Under the pieces are notes generated by a model. That model saw only the letters and a program-made list of their open reading frames with translations. It searched no databases and was not told where the DNA came from. Position numbers and translations under genes: made by a program. This document shows positions 51,961 to 59,574 of a stretch of 64,000 nt of DNA, one piece after another (within the stretch, counting starts at the first letter, position 1; every line of letters begins with the position of its first letter). This DNA comes from Butyrivibrio sp. Lineage in GTDB: Bacteria; Bacillota; Clostridia; Lachnospirales; Lachnospiraceae. The stretch is from assembly GCA_015056495.1 (NCBI GenBank), contig SVGC01000018.1:20608-84607 (forward strand), read 5' to 3'.

Positions 51961-53103
51961 ATGAAAAGACTTACAGTTCTATTAGTGGCAGGTGTTATGT
52001 CACTATCTATCGTTGCATGTAATTCAACAGAAACAACTACAGATAGCGTTTCAGTTGCATCAACAGTTGAAGCAGCTGAAGTTGCAAGCACAGCAGAGGC
52101 AGTTGCTGAGGCCAGTGCAGAATTGGCTAATCCATGGACATCCATTACAGAAGAGGAAGCTTCTGAGATCATTCCTAATAGTTTTAGTGCTCCAGAGGGT
52201 GCTACAAATGTTGAGTGGAGTGTGAATACTTCTGGCGACAGCCCATTGGTACAGCTTACTTTTGATCTCGATGACCTGAGCTTTACTGCAAGAGAGCAGG
52301 TATCTGGTGATGAAAATCCTGATATTTCAGGAATGTACTATGAATGGGATGCTGAAGAGGATATTACTTTTGCAAACTGGGGATACGGACTGATGACAGG
52401 AAAGACCTATCGTCATGTTGGTACTGATGAATATGCAGACCTTTGCACATGGTATGATGTGGAAGTTGGAATCTATTATTCCCTCAGTGTTGTAGCAGCT
52501 GATCTTGATGGCTTTGATATCCAGGCTGTTGCTGAATCTATGTATGATGAAAGCAAGCAGGCGTCAGCAATGATCCCTGATGATGAGGAAGAGCATGTTC
52601 CATATGATATTACAAGCTGCGATACATTTACAGATATCGTAGATAGTCTTCCTGAAGGTTATGGTTACGCAAATACAACTATTGACGACATAGATGTATT
52701 ATTAGTCTGTGATTATGTTTTTGATAATAGTGATGATGCCAGCGGAGTATATGCAGCTATCGATGCAGACATTTATTACTACAGCGAAGATGGCGTACCT
52801 ACATATGCCGGCTATGTTACAGCTGGTGGTACAGCTTATCCGCTTGCAGTTGCTGATGGCAAGCTCTATGTATGCGGAAATCATTTTGCCAAGGTTATGA
52901 CAATAGTTGCAGGTGGTGTGGTTATTGACGAAGAGTCATATGTCGAGTACAACACCGATGGTAGCGCTACTTACTATCACCATTCTGATCTTCGTGACGT
53001 AGAAGCTGATGAAGAAGGTAAAGTAGAAGACGATTCATATATGACTGAAATCTATGATCAGTATATGAATGCTGAAGTTATTGTTTTTGATCAGGTTGGC
53101 TGA
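51961..53103 (+). CDS. Lipoprotein of unknown function (380 residues)
   Basis: The protein starts with a lipoprotein signal ending SIVAC (Cys20) and a Thr/Ala-rich linker. Two related-looking regions follow: one with EEEASEIIPNSFSAPEGATNV and FTAREQVSG, the other with YDITSCDTFTDIVDSLPEGYGYANTTIDDIDVLLVCD. The second looks like the FTDIVDxLpxGqGYAnxxigg region seen in several surface lipoproteins of Lachnospiraceae whose function is not known to me. GGGGAGG precedes the ATG. The preceding 190 bases hold no gene. A strong terminator follows. It could bind a ligand at the cell surface, but no partner gene suggests which. Confidence 0.75.
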   Translation: MKRLTVLLVAGVMSLSIVACNSTETTTDSVSVASTVEAAEVASTAEAVAEASAELANPWTSITEEEASEIIPNSFSAPEGATNVEWSVNTSGDSPLVQLTFDLDDLSFTAREQVSGDENPDISGMYYEWDAEEDITFANWGYGLMTGKTYRHVGTDEYADLCTWYDVEVGIYYSLSVVAADLDGFDIQAVAESMYDESKQASAMIPDDEEEHVPYDITSCDTFTDIVDSLPEGYGYANTTIDDIDVLLVCDYVFDNSDDASGVYAAIDADIYYYSEDGVPTYAGYVTAGGTAYPLAVADGKLYVCGNHFAKVMTIVAGGVVIDEESYVEYNTDGSATYYHHSDLRDVEADEEGKVEDDSYMTEIYDQYMNAEVIVFDQVG

Positions 53104-53134
53104 TGAAAACTATCCTGCTAAAAAGATAATAAGA

Positions 53135-53177
53135 AAGCTCTATAAATGAATTTTGGAGTTCATTTATAGAGCTTTTT
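53135..53177 (+). terminator. Rho-independent terminator
   Basis: AAGCTCTATAAATGAA (53135-53150) pairs perfectly with TTCATTTATAGAGCTT (53159-53174) and is followed by TTT. It ends the lipoprotein transcript and touches a half-unit of the GAGTCAC repeat. Confidence 0.9.
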
Positions 53178-53194
53178 ACGTCCCCAGTGACTCA
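53178..53194. repeat. GAGTCAC repeat, isolated half-unit
   Basis: ACGTCCCCAGTGACTCA at 53178-53194 is one arm of the dispersed palindrome without its partner. It lies between the terminator of the upstream lipoprotein and the convergent lipoprotein gene, whose stop it overlaps. Confidence 0.65.
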
Positions 53195-54046
53195 TTTTAC
53201 AGGCATATCTGTAACAGAATCATCTGTTGTAAGGAACAGATACTCTTCAACATCATTTGCTGTAGAAGAGAAGTAGATCTCTCCGTCTTCAGAAATGAAG
53301 GTATAGGAATCATAAGTATATCCATGTGGAGAAACTGCTTCGTACCAGGTTCCTTCCTTTGTGCTGCCATCTTCAAATGTGGCAGGAGCTTTGGTAACAG
53401 TCAGCTTGCCATACAGTACTGTGTTTTCAAAAAAGTCCAGATAATCAAGCCCTGAGTCTTCCAGCAACTGCTTTATGGATGAAAGCTCTTCCTCAGTAAA
53501 ATTATTCTCAAGGACATTGTCATTGGTATAAACAGGTTCACCGGTAGTATATGTTCCGTTAGCTGTAACATCTTCGCCCATATTGCCTGCACCCAGCTGG
53601 ACAATTGTCATGAGGTCGTCGGAGATCTTGAACAGGTAGAGAGTTTCGTATTCTTCATCTATAACGTACATTTCAGAATTACTTACGTAATAGCCTGTTG
53701 CACTGTTCACACTTCCCACATTGCCGTAATCATAGAACAATCCGCGTACAGTAGCTGTATTATCGTCGTTTTGTGAGATGTTTACTGTCGCATACACAGA
53801 TGATTCGCAATCAGTTCTCTGCCATTTTCCGGAAAAAAGGTCTTCAGAAACGGAAGTGGTCTGTTCCTTAAGCAGATCAAGGGTTTCCTGATCAGGCAAT
53901 TCCCCGGTTGTATCATTCATCAGGCTTTCAAAATATTCATTTTCAGATTCACTGCTTATTGTTGTTTGTTCACTATTGGTGCCGGCATTGCAAGCAGTAG
54001 TGAGCATGACAGCACTTAATATCAGTGATAAATATAGTTTTTTCAT
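53192..54046 (-). CDS. Lipoprotein of unknown function (about 284 residues)
   Basis: The ORF extends further upstream, but the Met at 54046 begins a standard lipoprotein signal (KKLYLSLILSAVMLTTAC), so it is chosen. The preceding bases give only a weak AAAG ribosome site. The mature protein is acidic with an Asn/Ser-rich linker. Two similar beta-rich stretches follow: WQRTDCESSVYATVNISQNDDNTATVRG and, later, AVSPHGYTYDSYTFISEDGEIYFSS. I do not recognise the family. It is convergent with the neighbouring lipoprotein and divergent from the degV-like gene. Confidence 0.72.
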   Translation of the reverse strand: MKKLYLSLILSAVMLTTACNAGTNSEQTTISSESENEYFESLMNDTTGELPDQETLDLLKEQTTSVSEDLFSGKWQRTDCESSVYATVNISQNDDNTATVRGLFYDYGNVGSVNSATGYYVSNSEMYVIDEEYETLYLFKISDDLMTIVQLGAGNMGEDVTANGTYTTGEPVYTNDNVLENNFTEEELSSIKQLLEDSGLDYLDFFENTVLYGKLTVTKAPATFEDGSTKEGTWYEAVSPHGYTYDSYTFISEDGEIYFSSTANDVEEYLFLTTDDSVTDMPVK

Positions 54047-54151
54047 AACTTTAGTTCTATCATGAAAACTGCTCTTATTCAAGAAATGATATTTGGAATA
54101 ATAGATAACAAAATTTAAAACAAAAATAGTAGCCTTATATTCTTGAAATTT

Positions 54152-54181
54152 TTGGTACAAAAATGCAAAATTTGCTATAAT
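54152..54181 (+). promoter_or_regulatory. Candidate promoter of the DegV gene
   Basis: TTGGTA (54152-54157), an 18-base spacer and a perfect TATAAT (54176-54181) lie 35 bases upstream of the ATG. The T/A-rich region fits a vegetative promoter. Confidence 0.45.
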
Positions 54182-54215
54182 AAAAAAGTTAGTAATTTTT
54201 TACGTTGGAGGAAAT

Positions 54216-55079
54216 ATGTCTTTCGCTGTTTTTACAGATGGCAGTGCTAATCTGCCTAAGAAAATGCTTAAGGGAATCACTTTATTACCTTGCGATTATG
54301 TTTTAGATGATGAAGTGATAAATTATTCTGGTGATGTTGAAAGCTTTGATGCACATGATTTTTATGAGAAGCTTAGAAATGGTAAGAATGCTAAAACCAG
54401 TTTATTAAATACACAACTTTTTTTAACACACTTTGAGCCTGTGTTAAAAGAAGGACAGGATATTGTGTACATATCTATGAGTTCAGGTATCAGTGGTACT
54501 TATAATGCTGCAACTATTGCGGCTACAGAGCTTATGGAGGAATATCCTGACAGATATATCCATATAGTAGATTCAATGGGATGCGGATTTGGAAGTGGTA
54601 TCCTTGCCGTAAAGGCTGCACAGCTCAGTATGGAGGGCATGGATTGCCGTGAAGCTTCCAAGGTGCTTGATGAGGCTGTTCCTCATGCATGTCAGTACTT
54701 CACTGTAGATGATCTGAATTTCTTAAAGAGAACCGGTCGAGTAAGTGGTGTAACAGCCAGCATCGGTACTATGCTTAATATCAAACCTATTCTTTTTGGT
54801 GACAGCACAGGTCATATCATATCCTGCAGCAAGGTTCGTGGACGTAAGAGTGCTATTGAAGCAATAGCCAAAAAATACGCTGAAAAGAGAATGGATACTC
54901 CGGATCAGACCGTATGCATCTCTCATGGTGATTGCTATGATGACGCACTTCTTCTTGAGAGAAAAGTAAGAGAGATCAATCCGGCAGCCAATGTTACAAT
55001 ATGTGAACATGAACCATTTTCTGGTGCTCACGTAGGTCCTGGAATGCTAGGTTTATTCTTCTGGGGTAAAGAGCGTTGA
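54216..55079 (+). CDS. DegV-family fatty-acid-binding protein
   Basis: This 287-residue protein has the DegV start FAVFTDGSANLP and the ligand-site motif MSSGISGTYNAA, with Thr and Ser residues that grasp a fatty acid carboxylate. VDSMGCGFGSG, FLKRTGRVSG and KPILFGDSTGHI are also typical. In Firmicutes, DegV (FakB) proteins present fatty acids to the kinase FakA, giving acyl phosphate for phospholipid synthesis; no fakA is adjacent. GGAGG precedes the ATG. It stands alone and ends with a terminator. Confidence 0.93.
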   Translation: MSFAVFTDGSANLPKKMLKGITLLPCDYVLDDEVINYSGDVESFDAHDFYEKLRNGKNAKTSLLNTQLFLTHFEPVLKEGQDIVYISMSSGISGTYNAATIAATELMEEYPDRYIHIVDSMGCGFGSGILAVKAAQLSMEGMDCREASKVLDEAVPHACQYFTVDDLNFLKRTGRVSGVTASIGTMLNIKPILFGDSTGHIISCSKVRGRKSAIEAIAKKYAEKRMDTPDQTVCISHGDCYDDALLLERKVREINPAANVTICEHEPFSGAHVGPGMLGLFFWGKER

Positions 55080-55092
55080 TCAATAACAGTTC

Positions 55093-55127
55093 GGAGAGTT
55101 AGAGACTTCTAATTCTCCTTTTTTTTA
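55093..55127 (+). terminator. Rho-independent terminator after the DegV gene
   Basis: GGAGAGTTAGA pairs with TCTAATTCTCC (one G-T pair) around a 4-base loop and is followed by nine Ts. Confidence 0.9.
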
Positions 55128-55210
55128 TTTGAACAATCATATAACAAGTACTATACTTTCAATTGTCATTAAGAAATGGCATATGAAAATTGTTTTTGAG
55201 GAGAAAAAAT

Positions 55211-56155
55211 ATGAAGAGAATAGCAAGTTTTTTAGCATTATGTTTATCTGTTAGTTGCTTAACTGCATGTTCACCACAGGCAATTCAGGAAGCCATAGAA
55301 CAGCAGAGACAGGAATCAACACAGCAGACAGGAGAACAGGATACAGTTACTCCATCTAATGAAAGTACCGTAGAAGAATCAGTTGAAGAACCAGCTAATG
55401 AAGGATCAACTACTGATGTATCTGATTCTGAACTCACTACTGAAGAACCTGAAGTAGATGAGCCAGATAGATCATTCGGTACAGGATCAACTGGAAAAAT
55501 CGATGAATCTATTACTTCTGTTTATGTATCTGATGAAATTTTAGATGAATTGAACTCATTAGAAACTGATTTTACAAAGGTAACATGGGGAGTCATCTAT
55601 ACTCCTGGAGAACTTGATCATCTTGTAGTTTCATGTACTCCATATATGGATGGATCCAGTTGTTATTTGATCGTAGCTCTTACCAACCTTTATGATGAAG
55701 ATATCACAGTAAGCGCTGATGCTGTATGTCTTGGCGAAGATGATCAGGAAATTGGAGATTTCACAGTTTTTGATGAAGCAATCAGACCGCAGAGTACAGT
55801 AATCCACAATGTATATTGTTCAGATTTCCCATCTGGAGCTATTCACTGGAATACAATTTCATTAGAAAATGTATATGAAGAGTCTGCTTATTGGGAAGCT
55901 GACTGGGCTGTAACAACCGATTCTGATGGATATTATCAGGTTGATTATACTATTTATAATGAAAACACAGATATTGAGCCTGATTATGTATGGACACTAG
56001 CTCTTGACGAAAATGGCTATGTAAGAGGTTATGCTTATTCATATGACCCAACATCAGGACGTGAGATTTCAGGCACAGCACCATTTTACAAAGACAGCTT
56101 TGATGAAACAGTCACAGATATAGCATTCTTTGCAAATCCTATAGTTGCTGACTAA
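55211..56155 (+). CDS. Lipoprotein of unknown function (about 314 residues)
   Basis: A lipoprotein signal (MKRIASFLALCLSVSCLTAC) is followed by a ~75-residue low-complexity linker rich in Gln, Glu, Ser and Thr. A C-terminal domain then shows DELNSLETDFTKVTWG and beta strands such as HLVVSCTPYMDGSSCYLIVALTNLYDEDITVSADAV. The latter resembles the FxLYD/immunoglobulin-like strands found in secreted proteins, but the match is weak. ATG 55211 with GAGGAG is preferred over an upstream Met at 55190. The stretch beginning WGVIYTPG is not known to me. It is followed by the composite repeat element. Confidence 0.72.
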   Translation: MKRIASFLALCLSVSCLTACSPQAIQEAIEQQRQESTQQTGEQDTVTPSNESTVEESVEEPANEGSTTDVSDSELTTEEPEVDEPDRSFGTGSTGKIDESITSVYVSDEILDELNSLETDFTKVTWGVIYTPGELDHLVVSCTPYMDGSSCYLIVALTNLYDEDITVSADAVCLGEDDQEIGDFTVFDEAIRPQSTVIHNVYCSDFPSGAIHWNTISLENVYEESAYWEADWAVTTDSDGYYQVDYTIYNENTDIEPDYVWTLALDENGYVRGYAYSYDPTSGREISGTAPFYKDSFDETVTDIAFFANPIVAD

Positions 56156-56165
56156 GTAAATAAAT

Positions 56166-56311
56166 GAGTCACTGGGGACGTATCAAATTGACTCATTTCA
56201 TATAAACAAATTAAACTTCCCACTTTTGGAGATGCCAGTACCTTGGCCCTCCAAAAGTGGGAAGTTTGATTTGCTGAAAAATGAGTCAATTTGATACGTC
56301 CCCGGTGACTC
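56166..56311. repeat. Composite repeat: GAGTCAC palindrome enclosing a second hairpin
   Basis: The outer arms, GAGTCACTGGGGACGTATC at 56166 and GATACGTCCCCGGTGACTC ending at 56311, are those of the dispersed palindrome. In place of the usual ~20-base centre there is a 24-bp stem: AAACTTCCCACTTTTGGAG (56213-56231) with CTCCAAAAGTGGGAAGTTT (56249-56267), extended outward through a G-T pair. It sits between two convergent genes. Confidence 0.85.
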
Positions 56312-56321
56312 ATTTGAATAT

Positions 56322-57374
56322 TTATATCTTGGTAGAATCTCTATATATCAGATCTGTCTCTGTATAAGTGATCCTATAATTTAAGTCTGGCTGCTCAATC
56401 CTGGACATTACCAGATTAGCAGCAGAATAGCCTATTATCTGGCTATGAATATGGCTTGTTGATAGTGAAGGAGTGATTATCTTGGACTCCTGAGAATCAT
56501 CAAAGCCAAAGAGCTTAATGTCTCTTGGACATTCAATTCCTAATTTCTTAAGACCATATAAAAGGTCCAGTGCCACAAAGTCATTGGCGCATATGAATAA
56601 TTCCGGAAATTCTTTCATTTTTTCCAAAGCTGAAAGCAAGTATTCTTTATATTCAGAGCCGTGCTTATGAACTTCTGTAAGACAATACTTTTCTTCAAAA
56701 TCCAGATTGTTGATATACATTGCTTCTCTAAAGGCAACAAAACGCTCATAGAATGAACGACAGTGAGTCACCTGACCTACAAAGCCAATCTTTGTAATGC
56801 CTTTCTTGCTCATGTCATTGACAACAGTGTATATGCTTGAAGCATTGTCCATTAATAGGATATCAGCATTTAGAGGCTTCCAGTAACTTGCAACGGGTGC
56901 ATCTATCATCAGGACCGGAATGCCAAGGTTGCATAGCATCTCGCAGTATGGATGATTGAACATCTCTATGCATACGATTGCTTTAGTATTATCAGCTCTG
57001 AAAGATAGAGGGAGACTCAGTTCTGTAATATTGGTCTCATCTACTCTGTGCATTGTAAGGCTGTAGCCCAATAATGATACTTCATGCTGGAACTTATCGA
57101 GCATTGTAGAAGCAAAATGAGAATTATTAAGGAACATTCCTGTAAAAAGAGCTATTTCTCCAGCTGCTTTAGATTTTGTAATTGTTGGATTTTTGATATC
57201 TTCGAAGGAATTGGCATAAGAGAACTGCTTATAGCCCATCTCTATGGCTTTTTCCAAAACTTTCTGTCTGGTAGCTTCTGCCAAAACTCCTGTATTATTA
57301 ATTGCTTTGGAGACAGTATTTCGTGAAACTCCAAGAGCATCAGCGATATCTTGCAAGGTAACTTTCGATGACAT
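56322..57374 (-). CDS. LacI-family transcriptional repressor
   Basis: This 350-residue regulator has an N-terminal helix-turn-helix and hinge, TLQDIADALGVSRNTVSKAINNTGVL, then a periplasmic-binding-protein-like sensor domain (about 60-345). The sensor carries ALFTGMFLNNS, DILLMDNASSIYTVV and FGFDDSQESKI. GGAG lies seven bases before the ATG. It is divergent from the permease operon and almost certainly controls it, with fructose, sucrose or a fructan product as the likely inducer. The sensor domain starts later than usual and lacks a clear sugar-class signature, so the inducer stays inferred. Confidence 0.93.
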   Translation of the reverse strand: MSSKVTLQDIADALGVSRNTVSKAINNTGVLAEATRQKVLEKAIEMGYKQFSYANSFEDIKNPTITKSKAAGEIALFTGMFLNNSHFASTMLDKFQHEVSLLGYSLTMHRVDETNITELSLPLSFRADNTKAIVCIEMFNHPYCEMLCNLGIPVLMIDAPVASYWKPLNADILLMDNASSIYTVVNDMSKKGITKIGFVGQVTHCRSFYERFVAFREAMYINNLDFEEKYCLTEVHKHGSEYKEYLLSALEKMKEFPELFICANDFVALDLLYGLKKLGIECPRDIKLFGFDDSQESKIITPSLSTSHIHSQIIGYSAANLVMSRIEQPDLNYRITYTETDLIYRDSTKI

Positions 57375-57528
57375 GTATATTCTCCATATATTTATAAGTT
57401 ATTTGTCAGGGTATTAATATTCGACCGATACTGTACACTCGGCTACAGCTTTATTACGTAACTAATGATTTTGATCAGACCTGACATTGATTCTATATTA
57501 AGACAGATATTACCTGTCTCATTATAAA

Positions 57529-57648
57529 ATGTAAATGTAAAAGTGTCAAATGTAAACAGAAATGTTACAAATGTAAAAGTTTTATATTGACACACATATA
57601 CTGCAGTGATATATTTTACATATGCAAATAATTGTTACAAATGTAAAA
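57529..57648 (+). promoter_or_regulatory. Promoter flanked by twin operator-like sites
   Basis: TTGACA (57587-57592), a 17-base spacer and TATATT (57610-57615) form a near-consensus promoter. The identical 16-base sequence TGTTACAAATGTAAAA occurs at 57563-57578 and 57633-57648, exactly 70 bases apart and on both sides of the promoter. Its core TTACA..TGTAA is a 5-bp dyad. Further ATGTAAA copies lie at 57529, 57535 and 57550, and TTTACAT at 57615-57621. The layout suits repression by DNA looping by the divergent LacI protein. Confidence 0.7.
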
Positions 57649-57665
57649 TAGTTGGAGGGAGTTCT

Positions 57666-58586
57666 ATGAATGCAAAAGTAAAGGATAATAGCCTACATAA
57701 CACATTCATATACATCAAACAGCACTGGCAGTTATATGTATTCTTTTTGGGGCCGGCGCTGATTCTGACCATCATATTCAGATATGTTCCTATGGGAGGA
57801 ATTCTTATAGCATTCCAAAAATATAGTCCTTTTAAAGGAATTCTTGGAAGTGAATGGGTAGGTCTTAAGTATTTTAAACAGTTTTTATCTTCACCGGACT
57901 TCCTGCAATATTTGGGTAATACTTTAAAACTTAGTATTTTTGGTCTTCTCTGGGGATTTCCAATGCCAATCATTCTGGCAATTTTACTAAACAGAGTAGC
58001 AAGCAGCAGCATAAAACAGAAAATCCAGTTAGTGCTTTATATGCCGAACTTTATATCAGTAATTGTCCTTTGCGGTATGGTCAGGATCCTTCTTTCAGTT
58101 ACAGGACCTATCAATATGATGCTTGGTACCAGCATAAATTTCCTTACAATACCGGCAGCATTCAGACCAATCTACATTATAAGTGGTATATGGCAAGGCG
58201 CAGGATGGGCATCCATCATGTATACGGCAGCACTTTCTAATGCCAGTAAGGAACTTAAAGAGGCAGCTCAGATTGATGGAGCAAATATCTGGCAACAGAT
58301 CAAGGCAGTTGAGTGGCCGGCAATCAAGGACATGGTTGTTATCCAGTTCATACTTCAGGCTGGAAACATCATGAGTATCGGTTTTGAAAAAGCATACGCT
58401 CTTCAGTCTGATATGAACCTTGCTTCTTCAGAAATCATTGCAACCTACGTTTATAAAAAGGGTCTCTTAAACGGTGATTACAGTTATTCAACAGCGGTAG
58501 GACTTTTTAACACTGTAATCAATGTAATACTTCTTATTACAGTAAATAAAATTGTTGAGAAATTAAACGATGGACAGGGATTATAA
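57666..58586 (+). CDS. Sugar ABC transporter permease (LplB-like)
   Basis: This protein of about 306 residues has six membrane segments. The conserved inner-membrane EAA loop reads ELKEAAQIDGANIWQQI near residue 205. The N-terminus has YVFFLGPALILTIIFRYVPM, typical of LplB/YtcP-type oligosaccharide permeases. ATG 57666 with GGAGGGAG is preferred over an in-frame Met at 57606 that lies upstream of the second operator. It forms a heterodimer with the next permease. Its overlap with that gene's ORF marks a single operon. Confidence 0.94.
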   Translation: MNAKVKDNSLHNTFIYIKQHWQLYVFFLGPALILTIIFRYVPMGGILIAFQKYSPFKGILGSEWVGLKYFKQFLSSPDFLQYLGNTLKLSIFGLLWGFPMPIILAILLNRVASSSIKQKIQLVLYMPNFISVIVLCGMVRILLSVTGPINMMLGTSINFLTIPAAFRPIYIISGIWQGAGWASIMYTAALSNASKELKEAAQIDGANIWQQIKAVEWPAIKDMVVIQFILQAGNIMSIGFEKAYALQSDMNLASSEIIATYVYKKGLLNGDYSYSTAVGLFNTVINVILLITVNKIVEKLNDGQGL

Positions 58587-58599
58587 GGAGATATCAGAA

Positions 58600-59511
58600 A
58601 TGGAAAAAACACATAAGAAAAAGAGCGAGTTCTCAAGAGCCTCTCTTGGAGACAAGATATTCCTTATTGTTGGATATGTTTTCCTTGCGGCTTTTGTACT
58701 GGCTATAATCGGACCTGTAATTTATATAATCGTTGCTTCTTTTATGGATCCTATAACATTACAGAACAAAGGTATTGTATTTGATTTCAGTAAATGGACA
58801 CTTACAGCCTATGAGAGAGTTATGACCAATCCTCAGATATGGACAGGCTTTTTCAATGCAGTTCTATATTCAGTATTATTTGCAGTTATTTCAGTATTTA
58901 TAACACTTTTATGTGCATACCCTATGTCACGAGATGATTTTAAGGGAAAAAAGTTCTTCAATACAATTTTTATCATCACAATGTTTTTTGGAGGAGGCCT
59001 GATCCCTACCTATATCCTTATCAGTAATATGGGACTTCTTGATAGTATGTGGGCAGTTATCATTCCGGGATCATTTAGCGTCTGGAACATGATCATTGCA
59101 AGAACTTATTACAAAGGTGTTCCTGGAGAACTTAGAGAAGCCGCAGATGTGGATGGAGCCAACGAATTGGTATTTTTCTTTAAGATATTGCTTCCGGTAT
59201 GTACACCACTTATTGCAGTGCTTATCCTATGGCAGTTTGTTGGAATGTGGAACAGCTACTTTGATGCCATGATATATCTTAATTCTGCTGACAAGCAGCC
59301 ACTTCAGCTGGTACTGAGAGCAATACTTATTCAGAATGAGCCGGAACCTGGAATGATTGCCGATATGCAGAGTACAGCACAGAGAGCACAGCTTGCAGAG
59401 CTGCTGAAATATGCAACTATCATTATTTCAAGTTTACCACTTATAGTAATGTATCCATTTTTCCAGAAATATTTTGATTCAGGAATCATGGTCGGATCAG
59501 TAAAAGGTTGA
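58600..59511 (+). CDS. Sugar ABC transporter permease (LplC-like)
   Basis: This protein of about 303 residues has six membrane segments and EAA loop ELREAADVDGANELVFFF near residue 185. The membrane core has GGGLIPTYILISNMGLLDS, standard in LplC/YtcP-like permeases. AAGGAG lies nine bases before ATG 58600; an earlier Met at 58570 overlaps the upstream gene. No ATPase is encoded in this operon. Permeases of this class usually borrow a shared MsmX-type ATPase from elsewhere in the genome. Confidence 0.93.
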   Translation: MEKTHKKKSEFSRASLGDKIFLIVGYVFLAAFVLAIIGPVIYIIVASFMDPITLQNKGIVFDFSKWTLTAYERVMTNPQIWTGFFNAVLYSVLFAVISVFITLLCAYPMSRDDFKGKKFFNTIFIITMFFGGGLIPTYILISNMGLLDSMWAVIIPGSFSVWNMIIARTYYKGVPGELREAADVDGANELVFFFKILLPVCTPLIAVLILWQFVGMWNSYFDAMIYLNSADKQPLQLVLRAILIQNEPEPGMIADMQSTAQRAQLAELLKYATIIISSLPLIVMYPFFQKYFDSGIMVGSVKG

Positions 59512-59574
59512 GTATCTTTCTTATGAACTATGTTTATAGGATTGAATATAGCAAAAAAGAAAAAGGAGAGGAAA

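Noticed and set aside
53178..53194. Binding site for a regulator of the flanking lipoproteins
   Set aside because: The sequence is one arm of the dispersed GAGTCAC palindrome and occurs beside unrelated genes, so a local operator is unlikely.
53990..54160. Upstream extension of the minus-strand lipoprotein to a Met at 54160
   Set aside because: The extra 38 residues would precede a textbook lipoprotein signal and would overlap the promoter of the divergent gene.
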